64,000 nt of DNA from assembly GCA_963721335.1 (NCBI GenBank), contig CAVRIV010000002.1, forward strand, positions 372,001 to 436,000, written 5' to 3'. A program made the position numbers and the translations under genes. Below are positions 16,823 through 26,652 of this stretch, in pieces. Below the pieces are notes generated by a model that was given only the letters and a program-made list of their open reading frames with translations, had not been told where the DNA came from and made no database searches. Within the stretch, counting starts at the first letter, position 1. Each line of letters opens with the position of its first letter. The stretch is from CAVXDY01 sp963721335. GTDB taxonomy: Bacteria > Actinomycetota > Thermoleophilia > Miltoncostaeales > Miltoncostaeaceae.

Positions 16823-18379
16823 ATGGTCACATGGGTGACGACACGGGCGCAGCCGGCCTTTCACGCGTACTCCTGGGGTCTCCTCCTGACCGCGGCGTGC
16901 GCTGCGATCCTGCTCGGCGCCGGCGGTGGCCTGACGGCCGAGCCGCCGCTGTGGGGGGTGGTGGGCGTGGCCGTCCTCACCGCGCTCCCCTGGGCGGTGC
17001 AGGGCGGCGAGCGGGTGGCCGTCACCCTCATCCACCTCCCGATCCTGGCGGCCGTCTTCCTGTGCTCGCCGGTGGTCGCGCCCCTGCTGGCCGGAACGCT
17101 GGCGGCGATCGACAACCGGGCCTTCGGCCGGGCCGTCGCGATCTCCAGCGCGGGCGGCTACGCCATCGCCGCGGCCGCCGCGGTGTGTGCCTTCCAGCTG
17201 GCCTCGTTGGGGGGTCTCGCGACCGACCCCGGCGACCACGCCTGGTTCGCCGCGGCATTCCTCGCCGCCGCGACGTTCTTCCTGGTGAACCACGTCCTCG
17301 TGAGCGGGATGATCGCGCTCACGGACGGCGAGCCGCCGCGCGTGGTGTGGCGGCGGTTCCTGCGGCCGATGGTGGGCGCGGACCTGATCGGCTCGGCGAT
17401 CCTGATCGGATTCGTGAGCCTGGCGGCGGGCGTGCCGGGAACGGAGCTCAAGCTGGTGGCCGGCGGCGTCGCGGTGATCGCCGTCGTCCTGCTCTTCTGC
17501 CTGATCGACCGCTCGCGCAGGATGGACGGGGCGCTGCGCGACCGCGAGCGCGCGGTCGTGGAGCGCGAGCAGGCGGTGCTGGCCCGTGAGGACGCGGCGA
17601 TGGGCACGGCGGACGCACTCCAGATGGCCGAGACCGCGGTCCTCGGCGAGCGCCGCGCCGCCGAGCGAGCGGCGCGCGCCGTCACGCGCTTGAACGACGT
17701 CGCCAGCGGCACCATCCCGGTTCTGGTGGCGATGGTCGACCTGCGCGACCGCTACACCGCGCAGCATTCGGCCGGGGTGGGCCGGCTGTGCTGCCTGCTG
17801 GCCGAGGAGCTCGGGTGGGCGCCCGAGGACGTGGCCCTGGCCCACATGACCGGCCTCGTGCACGACATCGGCAAGGTGGGCCTGCCCGACGCCGTCCTGC
17901 GCAAGCCGGAGCGCCCGACCCCCGAGGAGTGGGACCTCATCCGCCGCCACCCCGACTGGGGCGCCGACGCGCTCGCCGAGATGCACCTGATGCCGGCGGC
18001 GGTCAACGGCGTGCGCGCCCACCACGAGCGGTGGGACGGCAGCGGCTATCCCGTCGGGCTCCGTGGCCATGACATCCCCTCGCTGGGGCGACTCGTGGCG
18101 CTCTGCGACTCCTACGACGCGATGACCGGCCGCCGCCCGTTCCGCAGGAGGAAGCCGCCCGGCCAGGCCCGCGCCGAGCTGGCCGAGGAGGCCGGGGTGC
18201 TCTACGACCCGGAGATGACCGCCGCGCTCCTGCGCGTGCTCGAGGGCCTGGACGACGTCCAGGAGATCCTGGCGCCCCGCGACTTCGCCGACGAGTGGCG
18301 GCGCGCCTGCGCCGGCATCGACATGGAGCGCCTCTACATGCGGCTGTCCGCCGACCTCGAGGACGCCATCCGCGCGTAG
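16823..18379 (+). CDS. Membrane-anchored HD-GYP domain phosphodiesterase
   Basis: Likely cyclic-di-GMP phosphodiesterase of 518 residues. The N-terminal half (about 10-235) has several hydrophobic helices, forming a membrane sensor region that I cannot assign to a named family. An Arg/Glu-rich coiled coil (about 235-300: RDRERAVVEREQAVLARED) links it to the HD-GYP domain, with HSAGVGRL, LVHDIGKVGLPD near 343, RRHPDWGADAL, HHERWDGSGYPVGL and LCDSYDAMTG. The HD pair, the GYP signature and the other metal His residues are present, so catalysis is likely. I favour ATG 16823 over the longer reading from 16703 because the hydrophobic part follows it closely. Its cue is unknown. Confidence 0.88.
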   Translation: MVTWVTTRAQPAFHAYSWGLLLTAACAAILLGAGGGLTAEPPLWGVVGVAVLTALPWAVQGGERVAVTLIHLPILAAVFLCSPVVAPLLAGTLAAIDNRAFGRAVAISSAGGYAIAAAAAVCAFQLASLGGLATDPGDHAWFAAAFLAAATFFLVNHVLVSGMIALTDGEPPRVVWRRFLRPMVGADLIGSAILIGFVSLAAGVPGTELKLVAGGVAVIAVVLLFCLIDRSRRMDGALRDRERAVVEREQAVLAREDAAMGTADALQMAETAVLGERRAAERAARAVTRLNDVASGTIPVLVAMVDLRDRYTAQHSAGVGRLCCLLAEELGWAPEDVALAHMTGLVHDIGKVGLPDAVLRKPERPTPEEWDLIRRHPDWGADALAEMHLMPAAVNGVRAHHERWDGSGYPVGLRGHDIPSLGRLVALCDSYDAMTGRRPFRRRKPPGQARAELAEEAGVLYDPEMTAALLRVLEGLDDVQEILAPRDFADEWRRACAGIDMERLYMRLSADLEDAIRA

Positions 18380-18395
18380 TGCCTAAGATCGGTCC

Positions 18396-18765
18396 ATGGT
18401 CGATCCGCTCGTCATCGAGGCCCGGCCCCCCACTGTGCGCGGGCGGGCGAGCCGGTGGCTGAGGGGGCGGCGCCTCCTGCTGGCGGGCTTCGTCGCGCTC
18501 GTGGAGGTCGTGCTCTTCATCGTCTGGCGCCCGAGCGCGGTCCTGCTGGCGCTCCTGGCGGTGGCGCTTCTCGTCGTGTCGGTGGCCGTCGCGACGCGGC
18601 TGCCCATGGGGCTGCTGCGCGACGTCCTGTGGATCGTGTGCCATCGCGCAGGGGATCGTCGTCCTCATCCCCCTGGTGGTGGGCCTCTCGGTGCTCGCCG
18701 GCCTGCTGGTGGCGCTGGTCCTGATCGTCGGCCTGATCCTCGTGGCCGCCCGCTGGAGGGTCTGA
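18396..18765 (+). CDS. Small hydrophobic membrane protein, frameshifted
   Basis: Protein of about 122 residues I do not recognise. After a basic N-terminus (PTVRGRASRWLRGRRLLL) there are two hydrophobic helices (AGFVALVEVVLFIVW and AVLLALLAVALLVVSVAVA), then LLRDVLWIVC; once an extra C near 18648 is dropped, a third and long hydrophobic stretch (GIVVLIPLVVGLSVLAGLLV) ends ARWRV. The stop lies 4 bases before the subtilase start, so the two are probably co-transcribed. It may anchor or assist that enzyme, but this is inference from position. Confidence 0.65.
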
Positions 18766-18769
18766 GGCG

Positions 18770-20115
18770 GTGATCGCGGCCGCGGTCATCGCGGCCCCCC
18801 CTCCGCGCGCCGGTCGCCCCTCTCGCGAGTCAGGCGCCCCGGCCCGATCCACAGGTGCCCGCCCAGCGATACCTCTCCCAGATCGGCTGGACGCCCCCGC
18901 CCCCGCACGGCCGGCGCCCGCTGGTGGCGGTGCTCGACACCGGTGTGGACGCGGCCGCGCCGGACCTGGCGGCCGCGATCGTCGCCGGAGGGCGCTCCTT
19001 CGTGCCGGGGCGCCGCGACGCGGGCGTCGATCCGGACGGCCACGGCACCCACGTGGCGGGGATCATCGCGGCCCTGTCGGGCAACGGCATCGGCGGGAGC
19101 GGCGTGGCGGCGGCGCGCATCCTGCCGGTGGTGATCGCCGACGACGCGGGCACCACCACGACGACCTCACTGGTGCGCGGCGTGCGGTACGCCGCGGCGC
19201 GGGGGGCGCGGGTCATCAACATCTCCTTCGGCGGTCGCGGCTTCTCGCGCGCCGAGCAGGACGCGATCGACTCCGCCGTCCGCCAGGGCGCCCTCGTGGT
19301 CGCCGCCGGCGGGCAACTCCGGGGCGCTCGGAGGCGCCGAGTACCCCGGGGCGTACCGGCACGTGCTGGCCGTGGGCGCCCTGGGCCGCTCCGGCCGCGC
19401 GCTCGCGATCTCCGCACGCGGTCCCCAGGTGGCCCTGGCGGCGCCCGGCGAGGACATCCTCTCCACCGCGCCCCGGGCCGCGGCCGGGCGCGGGCGGGAT
19501 GGGCTCGTCGCCCGCACCGGCACCTCGATGGCGGCCGCCGTCGTCTCCGGCGCGGCGGCCCGCCTCATCGCACGCCGGCCGGGGCTGTCGGCGCAGCAGG
19601 TCTGGGCGACCCTCGTGGAGACCACTCGCGACGTCCCGCCGGCCGGACCCGACCCGGGCAGCGGCGCGGGCGCGCTCGATCTCGCCGCGGCGCTCGCGGC
19701 CTCCCCGCCGGCGGCGGAGGACCCCGAGCCGAACGACGACACCCGGCTCGCGGCCCGCACGCGCCCGCTCCTGAGGGGCCGGGGGCCGGCCGCGGCCACC
19801 GTCGCGGGGCGCGTGGGATCGCACGACGACCCGCGCGACGGCTTCCGCGTGGTCCTGCGGGCGGGCCAGACCCTCACCGCCGAGCTCGCCGGGCCGCCCG
19901 CGGCCGATCTCGACGTCGCCCTCTGGCGGCCGGGCACCCCGGCCCGCCGCCGGGACCCGGGCTTCTCCCGGGCGTGGCTGTCGGGCGCGTCGCTGGGACC
20001 GGCATCGGACGAGCGGCTCACCGTCGCGGCGCCGGCCGGCGGCGTCTACACGCTCGAGGTCCAGGGCGCCGGCGGGGCCGCCCGCTACACGCTCACCGCG
20101 CGGCGCGGCCCGTAA
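18770..20115 (+). CDS. Secreted S8 subtilisin-like serine protease, frameshifted
   Basis: Subtilase of about 448 residues. GTG 18770 begins a short hydrophobic leader (IAAAVIAA). A shift in the seven-C run near 18795 then moves to the main frame (PVAPLASQAP, QRYLSQIGW). The catalytic triad is clear: VAVLDTGVD, DGHGTHVAGI and TGTSMAAAVVSG; the oxyanion Asn (AGNSGA) is rebuilt by removing a base near 19310. After the peptidase domain, EPNDD opens a C-terminal beta-rich region ending GVYTLEVQGAGGAARYTL, like a bacterial pre-peptidase C-terminal domain. There is no C-terminal membrane helix, so it is not a mycosin. The role may be extracellular proteolysis; the substrate is unknown. Confidence 0.83.
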
Positions 20116-20170
20116 CGCCGTGGCGCACGGGGCTTCCCGTGGCGGGCGCGGAGGGTCATCATGTGCCGTG

Positions 20171-22289
20171 ATGACGACCGCCCGCGAGGCGCCGGTCGCG
20201 GTCGACCTCTCCGACCCGGCGCTCTACATCAACCGCGAGCTCTCCTGGCTCGACTTCAACGCCCGGGTGCTCGCGCTCGCCGCGCGATCCCGAGCGTGCC
20301 GCTGCTCGAGCGGTGCAAGTTCCTCGCGATCTTCACGAGCAACCTGGACGAGTTCTTCATGGTGCGCGTGGCGACGGTGCAGGACGCCCTCGAGGCGCGC
20401 CGCATCGCCCTCGACCCCCGACAAGCTGTCACGCGAGGACGTGCTCGAGCCGCATCGCGCGAGCGCGTGCGCGGAGCTCGACGGCCGAGCAGAGCCGGAT
20501 CTGGCACGAGGAGCTGCTGCCCGGCGCTGGCGGAGGCCGGCATCGAGATGACCACCGTCGCAGGACCTGACGCCGGCACGAGCGCCGCGCCCTGGACGAG
20601 CGCTTCGACCGCGAGGTCTACGCCGTCCTGACGCCGCTCGCCGTGGGACCGGGCCTGCCCTTCCCGTACATCTCGGGCCTGTCGCTCAACCTCGGGCCTG
20701 CGGGTGCGCGACCCGGTGAACGGGGAGACCCGCTTCGCGCGCGTCAAGGTGCCGCCGAGGCTGCCGCGCCTGCTCGCAGGCCGAGGAGCGGCTGGTGCTC
20801 GCTCGAGGACGTCATCGAGGGGCACGTCGAGCGCCTCTTCCCGGGCATGGAGGTCATCGAGACCATCGCGCTTCCGGGTCACGCGCGACGCCGACTTCTC
20901 GATCTCCGACGAGTCCGACGACCTGATCGGCGCGGTCGAGGCCCAGCTGCGCCGCCGGCGGTTCGGCCACGTCGTGCGCCTGGAGGTCGAGGAGGGCGCC
21001 TCCGACGACCTCGTCGCGGAGCTGAGCAGGCCCTGGAGGTGGGCGAGCGCGAGACGTACCGCGTCCCGGCGCGCCGCTCGACATGACCGCGCTCTGGACC
21101 TCGCCAGCCTCGACCGGCCGGACCGTTGCGCGACCCCCCGTGGGAGCCGCGCACCCAGCCTCGCCTGCAGGCCGGAGGAGGGCGAGACGCAGCGACATGT
21201 TCGCCGTCATCCGCGCCGGCGACGTGCTGGTGCACCACCCCTACGACGACTTCGACACCAGCGTCGAGCGCTTCGTGGAGCAGGCCGTCGAGGACCCGAA
21301 CGTCCTCGCGATCAAGCAGACCGTGTACCGCACGAGCGGCGACTCGCCGATCGTCCCGGCGCTGATGCGCGCGGCCGAGCAGGGCAAGCAGACCGTCTGC
21401 CTGGTCGAGCTGCAGGCCCGCTTCGACGAGGAGCGCAACATCCAGTGGGCCCGGGCGCTGGAGCGCGCCGGGGTGCACGTGGTCTACGGCCTCTCGGGCC
21501 TGAAGACCCACGCCAAGGTCGGCCCTGGTCGTGCGGCGCGAGGGCGACCGGGTGCGCCGCTACGTCCACATCGGGACGGGCAACTACAACCCCTCCACCG
21601 CGCGCCTCTACACGGACCTGGGCCTGTTCACCTGCCGGGAGGACCTGGCCGAGGACGTCGCCGACCTCTTCAACCACCTCACCGGCTTCGCCCGGCCCCC
21701 GACGCTACCGGCAGGCCCTGGTGGCGCCCGGCGCACCTGCGCGACGGCATCATGCGCGAGATCGACCGGGCGGTGATCGCCGCGCACCGGCCCGAGTCGC
21801 CGTCGCGGGTCGTGATGAAGATGAACTCGATCATCGACGGGCCGGTGATCGCCGCGATCTACCGGCGCCTCGCAGGCCGGGGTGCCGGTCGACCTGATCG
21901 TGCGCGGCATCGCGGGGCTGCGGCCCGGCGTGCCCGGGCGTGAGCGAGAACGTCCGGGTGATCTCGATCGTCGGGCGCTTCCTCGAGCACGCCCGCGATC
22001 TTCGCCTTCACGGCCGACGGCGAGACGGGCTACTGGATCGGCTCCGCCGACATGATGGCCCGCAACCTCGACAACCGGGTCGAGCTGGTCGCGCCGGTCG
22101 AGGACCCGGTCGCCTGCGCGCGAGATCCAGGCCGTCATCGACCTGCAGCTCGCCGACACGGCCCTGGCCTGGGAGCTCGGGCCCGACGGCACGTGGCGCG
22201 CGGATCCGCGCCCGAGCCGGCGAGGACGCCGCTGAACTCGCAGGAGGCGCTGATGGAGCACGCGAGCCGGCAGGCGCGGCGTCGCCTGA
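20171..22289 (+). CDS. ppk1: Polyphosphate kinase 1, heavily frameshifted
   Basis: Reversible polyphosphate-forming kinase of about 705 residues when reassembled. Pieces in all three frames follow the PPK1 order: LYINRELSWLDFNARVL, CKFLAIFTSNLDEFFMVRVA, GLPFPYISGLSLNL, FARVKVPPRLPRL, RDADFSISDESDDL, VLVHHPYDDFDTSVERFVEQA, LAIKQTVYRTSGDSPIV, GLKTHAKV with the active-site His, RYVHIGTGNYNP, LFTCREDL and RVVMKMNSIIDGPVI. I count more than ten single-base shifts, mostly insertions, in 2.1 kb. Motif order and residues are complete, so I read consensus errors rather than a pseudogene. The exact end is uncertain; TGA 22287 fits if one base near the C-terminus is extra. Confidence 0.9.
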
Positions 22290-22328
22290 GACCGTCGCCC
22301 CTCGGGGCGTGCGGTATCGTGGGGATCG

Positions 22329-22592
22329 GTGAGCACCGAGCAGACCGACGTCCCCAGCCTGGAGCCCCGCCGGCCAAGCCGAGCTTCAACTCACCGGCGG
22401 CCGACCTCAACCAGCTGCGCAACGAGGCCAAGCGGATCGCCGAGTCGGCCCCCGGCCAGCCGGTGCACAAGTCGGTCCTGGAGCGGGCGCGGTCGCTCGC
22501 GGCGGCCATCGAGCACGACCTCGGGCTCCCCGACGTCGACCGACGGACTCGCCTACGCCGACCTGGCCGTCCTGCTGTCCCAGTCGAAGTAG
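22329..22592 (+). CDS. Small conserved-looking hypothetical protein, frameshifted
   Basis: About 86 residues. Joining frames gives MSTEQTDVPSLEP, then PPAKPSFNSPAADLNQLRNE, AKRIAESAPGQPVHKSVLE, RARSLAAAIEHDLGLPDVD and DGLAYADLAVLLSQSK. Helical and acidic, with no signal peptide or membrane segment. Two single-base shifts (near 22372 and 22542) break it. It sits 40 bases after ppk1 on the same strand and may be part of its transcript. I do not recognise the family. Confidence 0.5.
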   Translation: MSTEQTDVPSLEPRRPSRASTHRRPTSTSCATRPSGSPSRPPASRCTSRSWSGRGRSRRPSSTTSGSPTSTDGLAYADLAVLLSQSK

Positions 22593-22608
22593 CGGCCGGC
22601 CCGGCTCG

Positions 22609-23453
22609 CTAGTCGGGCAGCTCCATCAGGAGGCGCGCGACGCGCGCCGTAGTCGAGGTCGGAGGGCACCTGCTCCAGCAGTCGCGCGCGCCGGATCGCC
22701 CGATCGTCAGCGGGCCGGCCGTCGAGGTCGCGCGGCGTGACCCAGGTCCTTCAGCAGGTTGCGCGATCGTGAAGCGGGGCCGGTGGTCGCCCTCCAGGAC
22801 GCGCGGGAAGAGGTTGCGCAGCTGCCACGAATCGCCGGAGGAGCGCATCAGCGATCTCCCGCGCGAGCGCCGGGTCGAGGCCCGCGCGCTGCCCCACGCC
22901 GAGCGCCTCGGCGGTGCCGGTGGCGATGATGCCCACGAGCAGGTTGCCCACGAGCTTCGCCACCAGCCCGAGGCCGACGGGGCCGCAGTGGAAGCGCTTG
23001 GCCGGGTCGCCCGATCGCGTCGAGGGCCGGCGTGGCCCGCGCGAGGGCGTCGGCGTCGCCGCCGCACATGATCGCGAGCGTCCCCTCGTCCGCTCCGGCC
23101 GGCCCGCCGCTCACCGGGCAGTCGAGGTAGGCGACCCCGCGCCCGCGCACTCCTCCGCCAGCTCCCGCGCGACCGCGGGCGCGATCGTGCTCAGCTCGAC
23201 CAGCACGGGCGGCGGGGCGGATGCGGCGAGCATGCCCTCGACGACCTCGCGCACGTCGTCGGAGTCGGTCACGCACGAGCAGGCCAGGTCGGCGCCCGTC
23301 GACGGCCTCGGCCACCGAGGGGACGAGGATGGCGGGAAGATCGGCGGCGCGGGCGGGCGTCCGAGCGTAGAGGCGCACCTCGTGGCCGGCGGCGGCGAGG
23401 TTGCGCACCATTCCGCCGCCCATCAGGCCCGCGCCCACGAAGCCGATCAGCAC
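22609..23453 (-). CDS. 3-hydroxyisobutyrate dehydrogenase-family NAD(P)-dependent oxidoreductase, frameshifted
   Basis: Beta-hydroxyacid dehydrogenase of about 281 residues. The Rossmann start LIGFVGAGLMGGGMVRNLAA, the substrate motif YLDCPVSGGPAGADEGTLAIMCGG and the catalytic Lys region AKLVGNLLVGIIATGTAEALG are present, followed by SWQLRNLFPRVLEGD typical of the C-terminal domain. At least five single-base shifts lie between 22640 and 23310. The GTG start at 23453 follows from homology. The family includes 3-hydroxyisobutyrate, tartronate semialdehyde and glyoxylate/succinic semialdehyde reductases; the substrate cannot be fixed here. It faces ppk1 and the small gene convergently, 17 bases away. 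Confidence 0.85.
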
Positions 23454-23777
23454 CCGGCCACGATACCGGCCGTCCCGCCCGGAGGGCGGGGAGGAGAGGG
23501 AGTGAGGGCCGTCCCGACGCTCGACCCCGTTACCGGGGGAGCGTTGCCCGGGAGGCCCGAGACGCTGTGCCCGAGCGCCACGAGCCTCCGAACTGCCGCG
23601 CGGGGGCAGTGGGAACGACCCTCGATCGAGAAGCGTGCCCGAGGGCGGGTGACCTCTGCGCCCCCCGGGGGGATGGTCACGAACGTCACGAACCCCGTCA
23701 AAGGGCGAGTCTTCGGACCAGGACCCCCGTGGGGCTGCGCTTGCGCATGCGGGGGGATCCCCGCTATCCACCCGCCC
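23454..23777. other. 324-base divergent intergenic region with a tandem 9-base repeat
   Basis: Lies between the leftward dehydrogenase and the rightward yihY-like gene, with no convincing gene. It contains a perfect palindrome CCCCCCGGGGGG (23661-23672) and two head-to-tail copies of GTCACGAAC (23676-23684 and 23685-23693), about 85 bases before the yihY-like start. The tandem repeat is a candidate activator or repressor site; nothing else in the window shares it. Confidence 0.45.
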
Positions 23778-24708
23778 GTGACCACCCTGCCCAGCGATCA
23801 TCGATCGTGGCTCCGCACCGCGGCACACCCGGTGCGCCGGCTCGGCGCGTGGCTCGCCACCCTGATCATCGGCACGGCCCGGCGCTCGGCCGCGGACGAC
23901 ATCACCGGCGTCGGGAGCCAGTTCGCCTACAACGCGTTCCTGGCGACCGTGCCGTTCCTGTTCGTGCTCGTGTCGGTCCTCGGGCTGGTGGCGGAGCCCG
24001 ACACGTTCGACGAGTTCCTGGCCGACGACGCCGACAACGCGATCCCCGTGGAGCTGCGCGAGATCCTGCGGTCCTCGCTCAGATCCGCCACGGCCAACAC
24101 CGGCCAGGCCGCCCTCTTCCTGGCCATCGGTCTGATCGCCGCCCTGTACGTGTCCGCCAACGTCATGGGGGCTCTGGTCGGCGGGCTCGACCGGGCGCGC
24201 GACGTGCCCGCACCGGCCGTGGGTGCGCGGCAAGCTCGTCGCGCTGATCCTGGCCCTCGCTCACGGGCGTCCTGGTGCTGGCGACGACGCTCGCCCTGGT
24301 CGGCGGCTCGCGCCTGGTGGAGAGCCTGGCGGAGGAGATCTTCGGCCGCGGCGCGCCCAACGTGGCCGGGCGGTTCCTGTACCTGATCGGAACGGCCAGC
24401 CTGCTGCTCTTCACCGCGGCCGTGTACCACTACGGGCCCGAACGCGCCGCGCCGGTCGCTCATGTCGGAGCTCCCCGGGGCCGTCGTCGCCGTGGCCCTG
24501 TGGGTCGGCGTCAACCGGCTCTTCGCCCTCTACGTCGAGAACTTCGGCCGGCTCGAGACGCGTCTACGGCGCGCTGGCCAGCGCCGCGATCTACCTGATC
24601 TTCCTCTTCCTCACCTGCGTCTCTCTGCTGATCGGCGCCGAGGTGAACGAGCAGATCATCGAGATGCGGGCCCACCGGCGCGAGGAGACTCCCGCTCCCA
24701 CGGCCTGA
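23778..24708 (+). CDS. YihY/BrkB-family inner membrane protein, frameshifted
   Basis: Polytopic membrane protein of about 308 residues. It shows the family pattern: RRSAADDITGVGSQFAYNAFLATVPFLFVLVSVLG, LALFLAIGLIAALYVSANVMGALVGGLDRARDVP, LILAL with VLVLATTLALVGGSRL, AGRFLYLIGTASLLLFTAAVYHYGP, PGAVVAVALWVGVNRLFALYVENFG and YLIFLFLTCVSLLIGAEVN. Six membrane helices are expected. Single-base shifts near 24213, 24258, 24452 and 24562 split it. The family was once called ribonuclease BN but is now seen as a membrane protein of unknown transport role. The GTG start 23778 gives a normal cytoplasmic N-terminus. Confidence 0.85.
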
Positions 24709-24715
24709 CGGCGCG

Positions 24716-25528
24716 TCAGTGCTGGCAGGCGGGGCACCAATAGGTGGTGCGGTTGGCGTCGCCCTGCCCGCGCGATCGGATGCGGGCCCCGCAGCGGCGG
24801 CAGGGCCTTCCCGGCCGCCCGTAGACCCAGGTGCGCCCACGGGCCCGCGGGGGCGCGTCGGGCGGCCGCCAGGTGCGGATCGGGCCCCCGTCGCGCACGC
24901 CCTCGGCGAGGAGGCGGGCCGCGACGGCGCCCAGGGCGGCGGCCTCGTCCTCGCTGAGGCTCCCCACCGCTCGCCACGGGTCGATGCCGCTGAGGAAGCA
25001 GGTCTCGCTCTTGTAGACGTTGCCGACGCCCGCCACGACCCGCTGGTCCACGAGCGCCTCGCCCACCTGGCGCGTGGGCTCCACGCGACCCAGCGCGCGG
25101 GCGGCGGCTGCCGCCCCGGCCGACACGTCCGCTCCCAGCAGGTCGGGCCCGGTGGCGAGCAGGTCCCGCGGCAGGGGCTCGCCGGGCTCCAGGAGCCGCA
25201 CGCGCGGGCAGCGGTAGAGGGCCGCGACGTGGCTGGCCGTCCACAGCGCGAGGAAGAGGCCGCCGGGCCGCGGCTCGCGGGACGCGGGAAGCAGCCTCCA
25301 GACCCCGGTCATCATCAGGTGCGAGTGCAGGACGCGGCCGCTCTCGAAGCGCAGCAGGTGGTGCTTGCCGACGGCCTCGGCGGCGCTGACCCGGTCGCCC
25401 CGGAGCCGCTCGGGGATCCGCTGCGCCGCCGTCCTCGGGTCCGGCGCCTCGATCCGCACCAGCTCCCGTCCCGCGAGGGCGGCTCCGAGCCGGATCGCGT
25501 TGCGGTGGCTCACCTGTCCCTCCGGCAT
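24716..25528 (-). CDS. Fpg/Nei-family DNA glycosylase (Nei2-like)
   Basis: Base-excision repair glycosylase/AP lyase of 270 residues. The mature N-terminus MPEGQVSHR gives the catalytic Pro2 and Glu3; GKHHLLRF has the conserved Lys, and GVGNVYKSETCFLSGIDPW is the helix-two-turn-helix. The C-terminal zinc finger has CRRCGAR and YWCPACQH (four Cys). The fifth residue is Gln where many Fpg/Nei have Asp or His, which is closer to actinobacterial Nei2 than to Fpg, so oxidised pyrimidines are the likelier substrate; this is inference. The frame is intact. Eight bases separate its stop from the convergent yihY-like gene. Confidence 0.9.
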   Translation of the reverse strand: MPEGQVSHRNAIRLGAALAGRELVRIEAPDPRTAAQRIPERLRGDRVSAAEAVGKHHLLRFESGRVLHSHLMMTGVWRLLPASREPRPGGLFLALWTASHVAALYRCPRVRLLEPGEPLPRDLLATGPDLLGADVSAGAAAAARALGRVEPTRQVGEALVDQRVVAGVGNVYKSETCFLSGIDPWRAVGSLSEDEAAALGAVAARLLAEGVRDGGPIRTWRPPDAPPRARGRTWVYGRPGRPCRRCGARIRSRGQGDANRTTYWCPACQH

Positions 25529-25575
25529 GGCACGCACGATAACCTGCGCCGGGTGAGCGCCCGAGGGCCGCGACG

Positions 25576-26124
25576 ATGAGCGACACCCCCGCCCCGGCCA
25601 CCACCGAGACCCCCCGGCGGACGCCGTGGCGCCGCAACCTCATCCTGCTCGCCGTCGCGCTGGTGGTGATCGTGCTCGCGTACTTCATCGGCGGCGCGGC
25701 CCTGCCCCGCTGGTGGTCCCACCGCATCGGCGACCAGGTGGACGGCAGCCTGTCGGCCGGGATCGGCCTGGGGCTGTTCTACGGATTCGTCTTCACGTTC
25801 CTGCCGCTGATGGTGTTGTCGCTCATCGTGCGGCGGAAGCGTTCGTGGAGGTTCCGGGCCTGGGTGGTCGCGGGCGCGCTCGTGCTCGCCATCCCGAACC
25901 TGCTCACCCTGGGCATCGTCGTGGGGAACGGCAGCGCGGCCCACGCGGGCGAGCGCACGCTCGACGTCGAGGCCCCGAACTTCCGCGCGAGCACCCTCGC
26001 CGGGGCCATCGTCGCCGTGCTGGCGTTCATCGCCCTCCAGTATCTGTTGGCCTCGCGGCGCCGGGCGCGGGCGCACGAGAAGGGCCTGCGCGACGAGCTG
26101 AAGGCCCGCGACGAGGCCTCCTGA
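25576..26124 (+). CDS. Four-helix membrane protein of unknown function
   Basis: 182 residues with a short polar N-terminus, then four hydrophobic segments: NLILLAVALVVIVLAYFIGG (about 21-40), LGLFYGFVFTFLPLMVLSLIV (about 69-90), FRAWVVAGALVLAIPNLLTLGIVVG (about 95-118) and ASTLAGAIVAVLAFIALQYLL-type (about 138-158). The tail ARAHEKGLRDELKARDEAS is charged and probably cytoplasmic. I do not recognise a family. The ATG is divergent from the Nei-type gene, 47 bases away, and 41 bases precede the phosphatase gene, so it may head that transcript. The frame is intact. Confidence 0.75.
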   Translation: MSDTPAPATTETPRRTPWRRNLILLAVALVVIVLAYFIGGAALPRWWSHRIGDQVDGSLSAGIGLGLFYGFVFTFLPLMVLSLIVRRKRSWRFRAWVVAGALVLAIPNLLTLGIVVGNGSAAHAGERTLDVEAPNFRASTLAGAIVAVLAFIALQYLLASRRRARAHEKGLRDELKARDEAS

Positions 26125-26165
26125 GGGGCGGGCCGGCCACGGGCGGGGCGGATAGCGTCTCGCCC

Positions 26166-26652
26166 ATGTGGCGGGTCTGCTTCGTGTGCCTGGGCAACAT
26201 CTGCCGCTCGCCGACGGCGGAGGCGGTCATGCGCGCCCGGGTCGCCGCCGCCGGGCTCGACGGCGAGGTGATGGTGGAGAGCGCCGGGACCGGTTCCTGG
26301 CACCTCGGCGAGCCCGTCCGACCGGCGGGCGATCGGCGAGGCGCGGAGACGGGGGATCGCCATGGAGGGCTGCGCGCAGCAGTTCACGGCGTCCGACTTC
26401 GCCCGCTTCGACCTCGTCCTGGCGATGGACCGCCAGAACGCCGCCGACCTGCGAAGGATCGCCCCCACCCGGGAGGACGCGGCCAAGGTCCGCCTGCTGC
26501 GCGAGTTCGATCCGTCCGCCGGCGGCGACCTGGACGTGCCCGACCCGTACTTCGGCGGCGCCGACGGCTTCGAGGCCGTCTTCGACCTGGTCGAGCGCGC
26601 CTGCGTGGGTCTGCTCCGGCACCTGCGCGCGGAGTCGCCGGAGCCGGGATGA
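26166..26652 (+). CDS. Low-molecular-weight protein tyrosine phosphatase family, frameshifted
   Basis: About 161 residues. The P-loop is VCLGNICRSPTAE with Cys8 and Arg14 of the C(x)5R motif, and the general-acid Asp is in VPDPYFGG. An extra G near 26330 shifts the frame between GEPVRPA and IGEARRRGIAM; removing it restores the fold. The stop overlaps the ATG of the fructosamine-kinase-like gene (ATGA). Family members dephosphorylate tyrosines, but some have been linked to ribulosamine-5-phosphate and work with fructosamine-kinase homologues in protein deglycation. The coupling here makes that role a real option. Confidence 0.9.
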
